A program made the translations under genes and the position numbers. The notes below the pieces were generated by a model, which did not search any database, was not told the origin of the DNA, and saw nothing but the letters and a program-made list of their open reading frames with translations. Positions 63,643-64,000 of a stretch of 64,000 nucleotides of DNA are shown here, piece after piece. How positions within the stretch are numbered: the first letter of the stretch is position 1; every line of letters starts with the position of its first letter. The DNA is from Salinadaptatus halalkaliphilus (GTDB taxonomy: Archaea; Halobacteriota; Halobacteria; Halobacteriales; Natrialbaceae): positions 186,001-250,000 of the forward strand of contig NZ_RBZW01000003.1 of NCBI RefSeq assembly GCF_006543045.1, read 5' to 3'.

Positions 63643-64000
63643 ATGGACGAACGTGTACGCGAGCACGCCGCAGTACTGGTCGACTGGAGCGCGCAGGTCG
63701 AAGCGGGCGACGACGTCGTACTCTCTGTCGGCCCCGACGCACACGAACTCGCGGTCGCCGTCGCGGAGCAACTCGGGGAGCGCGGGGCGAACCTGCTTGC
63801 GACCTACAGTTCCGGCGAAGTCACGCGGGCGTACCTCCGTGCCCACGACGGCGAGTTCGAGGAACCCGGACACGAACGGGCGCTGGTCGAACAGGCGGAT
63901 GTCTATCTGTCCCTCGGTGGCGGCCGAAACACGAGTTCGACCGCCGACGTACCCGGCGAGACGCGGCAGGCCTACGACACCGCTCGAGCGGACGTTCGCG
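63643..64000 (+). CDS. M29-type aminopeptidase, N-terminal part (cut by window end)
   Basis: The 119 visible residues begin MDERVREHAAVLVDWSAQVEAGDDVVLSVG and continue with ALVEQADVYLSLGGGRNTSST. This matches the N-terminal domain of M29 (thermophilic) aminopeptidases. The metal-binding residues lie in the missing C-terminal part. Start at the ATG at 63643, behind TATA-like ATAT. Confidence 0.72.
   Translation, partial: MDERVREHAAVLVDWSAQVEAGDDVVLSVGPDAHELAVAVAEQLGERGANLLATYSSGEVTRAYLRAHDGEFEEPGHERALVEQADVYLSLGGGRNTSSTADVPGETRQAYDTARADVR

Noticed and set aside
1-64000. CRISPR array
   Set aside because: No series of evenly spaced direct repeats with unique spacers was seen; the repeats found are palindromic single copies.

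Overview
The window is 64 kb of chromosome from an extremely halophilic archaeon, most likely a member of the Natrialbaceae (Natrinema/Haloterrigena-like). The evidence is the very acidic, Asp/Glu-rich proteins, the high GC content, several families known only or mainly from haloarchaea (DUF5784, DUF5786, DUF5781, HalOD1, Bat-type HTH regulators, the CbaABC/D ba3 oxidase, PccX) and archaeal information-processing genes (PCNA, primase PriL, aEF-2, NMD3, Taw2, an Fe-S helicase of the XPD type).

Layout. 0.3-12 kb: housekeeping block with a Zn alcohol dehydrogenase, DUF5784, a YkgJ-like protein, an odd tRNA-like gene, the helicase, a taw2-nmd3 operon, htpX and priL. 12.1-13.9 kb: an IS1341-type element (tnpB plus a DUF2080 gene) whose tnpB is split by a 79-bp palindromic miniature element. 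14-17.7 kb: alpha/beta hydrolase, HalOD1 and HTH regulators, PCNA and an Lrp regulator. 17.84-26.07 kb: an AT-richer genomic island bounded on the right by an intron-containing tRNA-Met(CAT) gene and on the left by a 13-bp copy of that tRNA's 3' end. It holds a SnoaL-like protein, an unknown 292-aa protein, an IS630 inside a PIN-domain gene, a broken toxin-antitoxin pair, and a copper module (DUF305 protein, CopB-type ATPase, SHOCT membrane protein). 26.2-32.4 kb: ba3 cytochrome oxidase (cbaCABD) with a divergent small subunit and a CcoI-like Cu ATPase. 32.5-43.2 kb: purine genes purQ, purS, purU and purC interspersed with metal-related genes (CDGSH, a broken feoB, a COG0523 GTPase, a truncated flavoprotein). 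43.5-48.9 kb: halobacterial transducer, MFS exporter and cofH. 49-54.5 kb: degraded mobile DNA, SDR dehydrogenase, aEF-2, DUF5781 and a cold-shock protein. 54.7-60.7 kb: propionyl/acetyl-CoA carboxylase genes pccA, pccX and pccB with a P450 and its probable HTH regulator between them. 61-64 kb: amino-acid-type ABC binding protein, PadR regulator, YhhQ-like transporter and the start of an M29 aminopeptidase.

The most notable non-gene structure is a family of about 80-bp palindromic miniature elements (at least six sites). They start and end TACGG...CCGTA and are flanked by 3-bp TNA duplications; one copy interrupts tnpB and others sit exactly on stop codons. A second 82-bp palindromic repeat occurs twice, 25 kb apart, at 95 percent identity. 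Neither family nor the short palindromes inside tnpB is explained by the genes. No CRISPR array, rRNA or complete integrase gene was seen. All assignments come from reading the sequence; no database search was possible.
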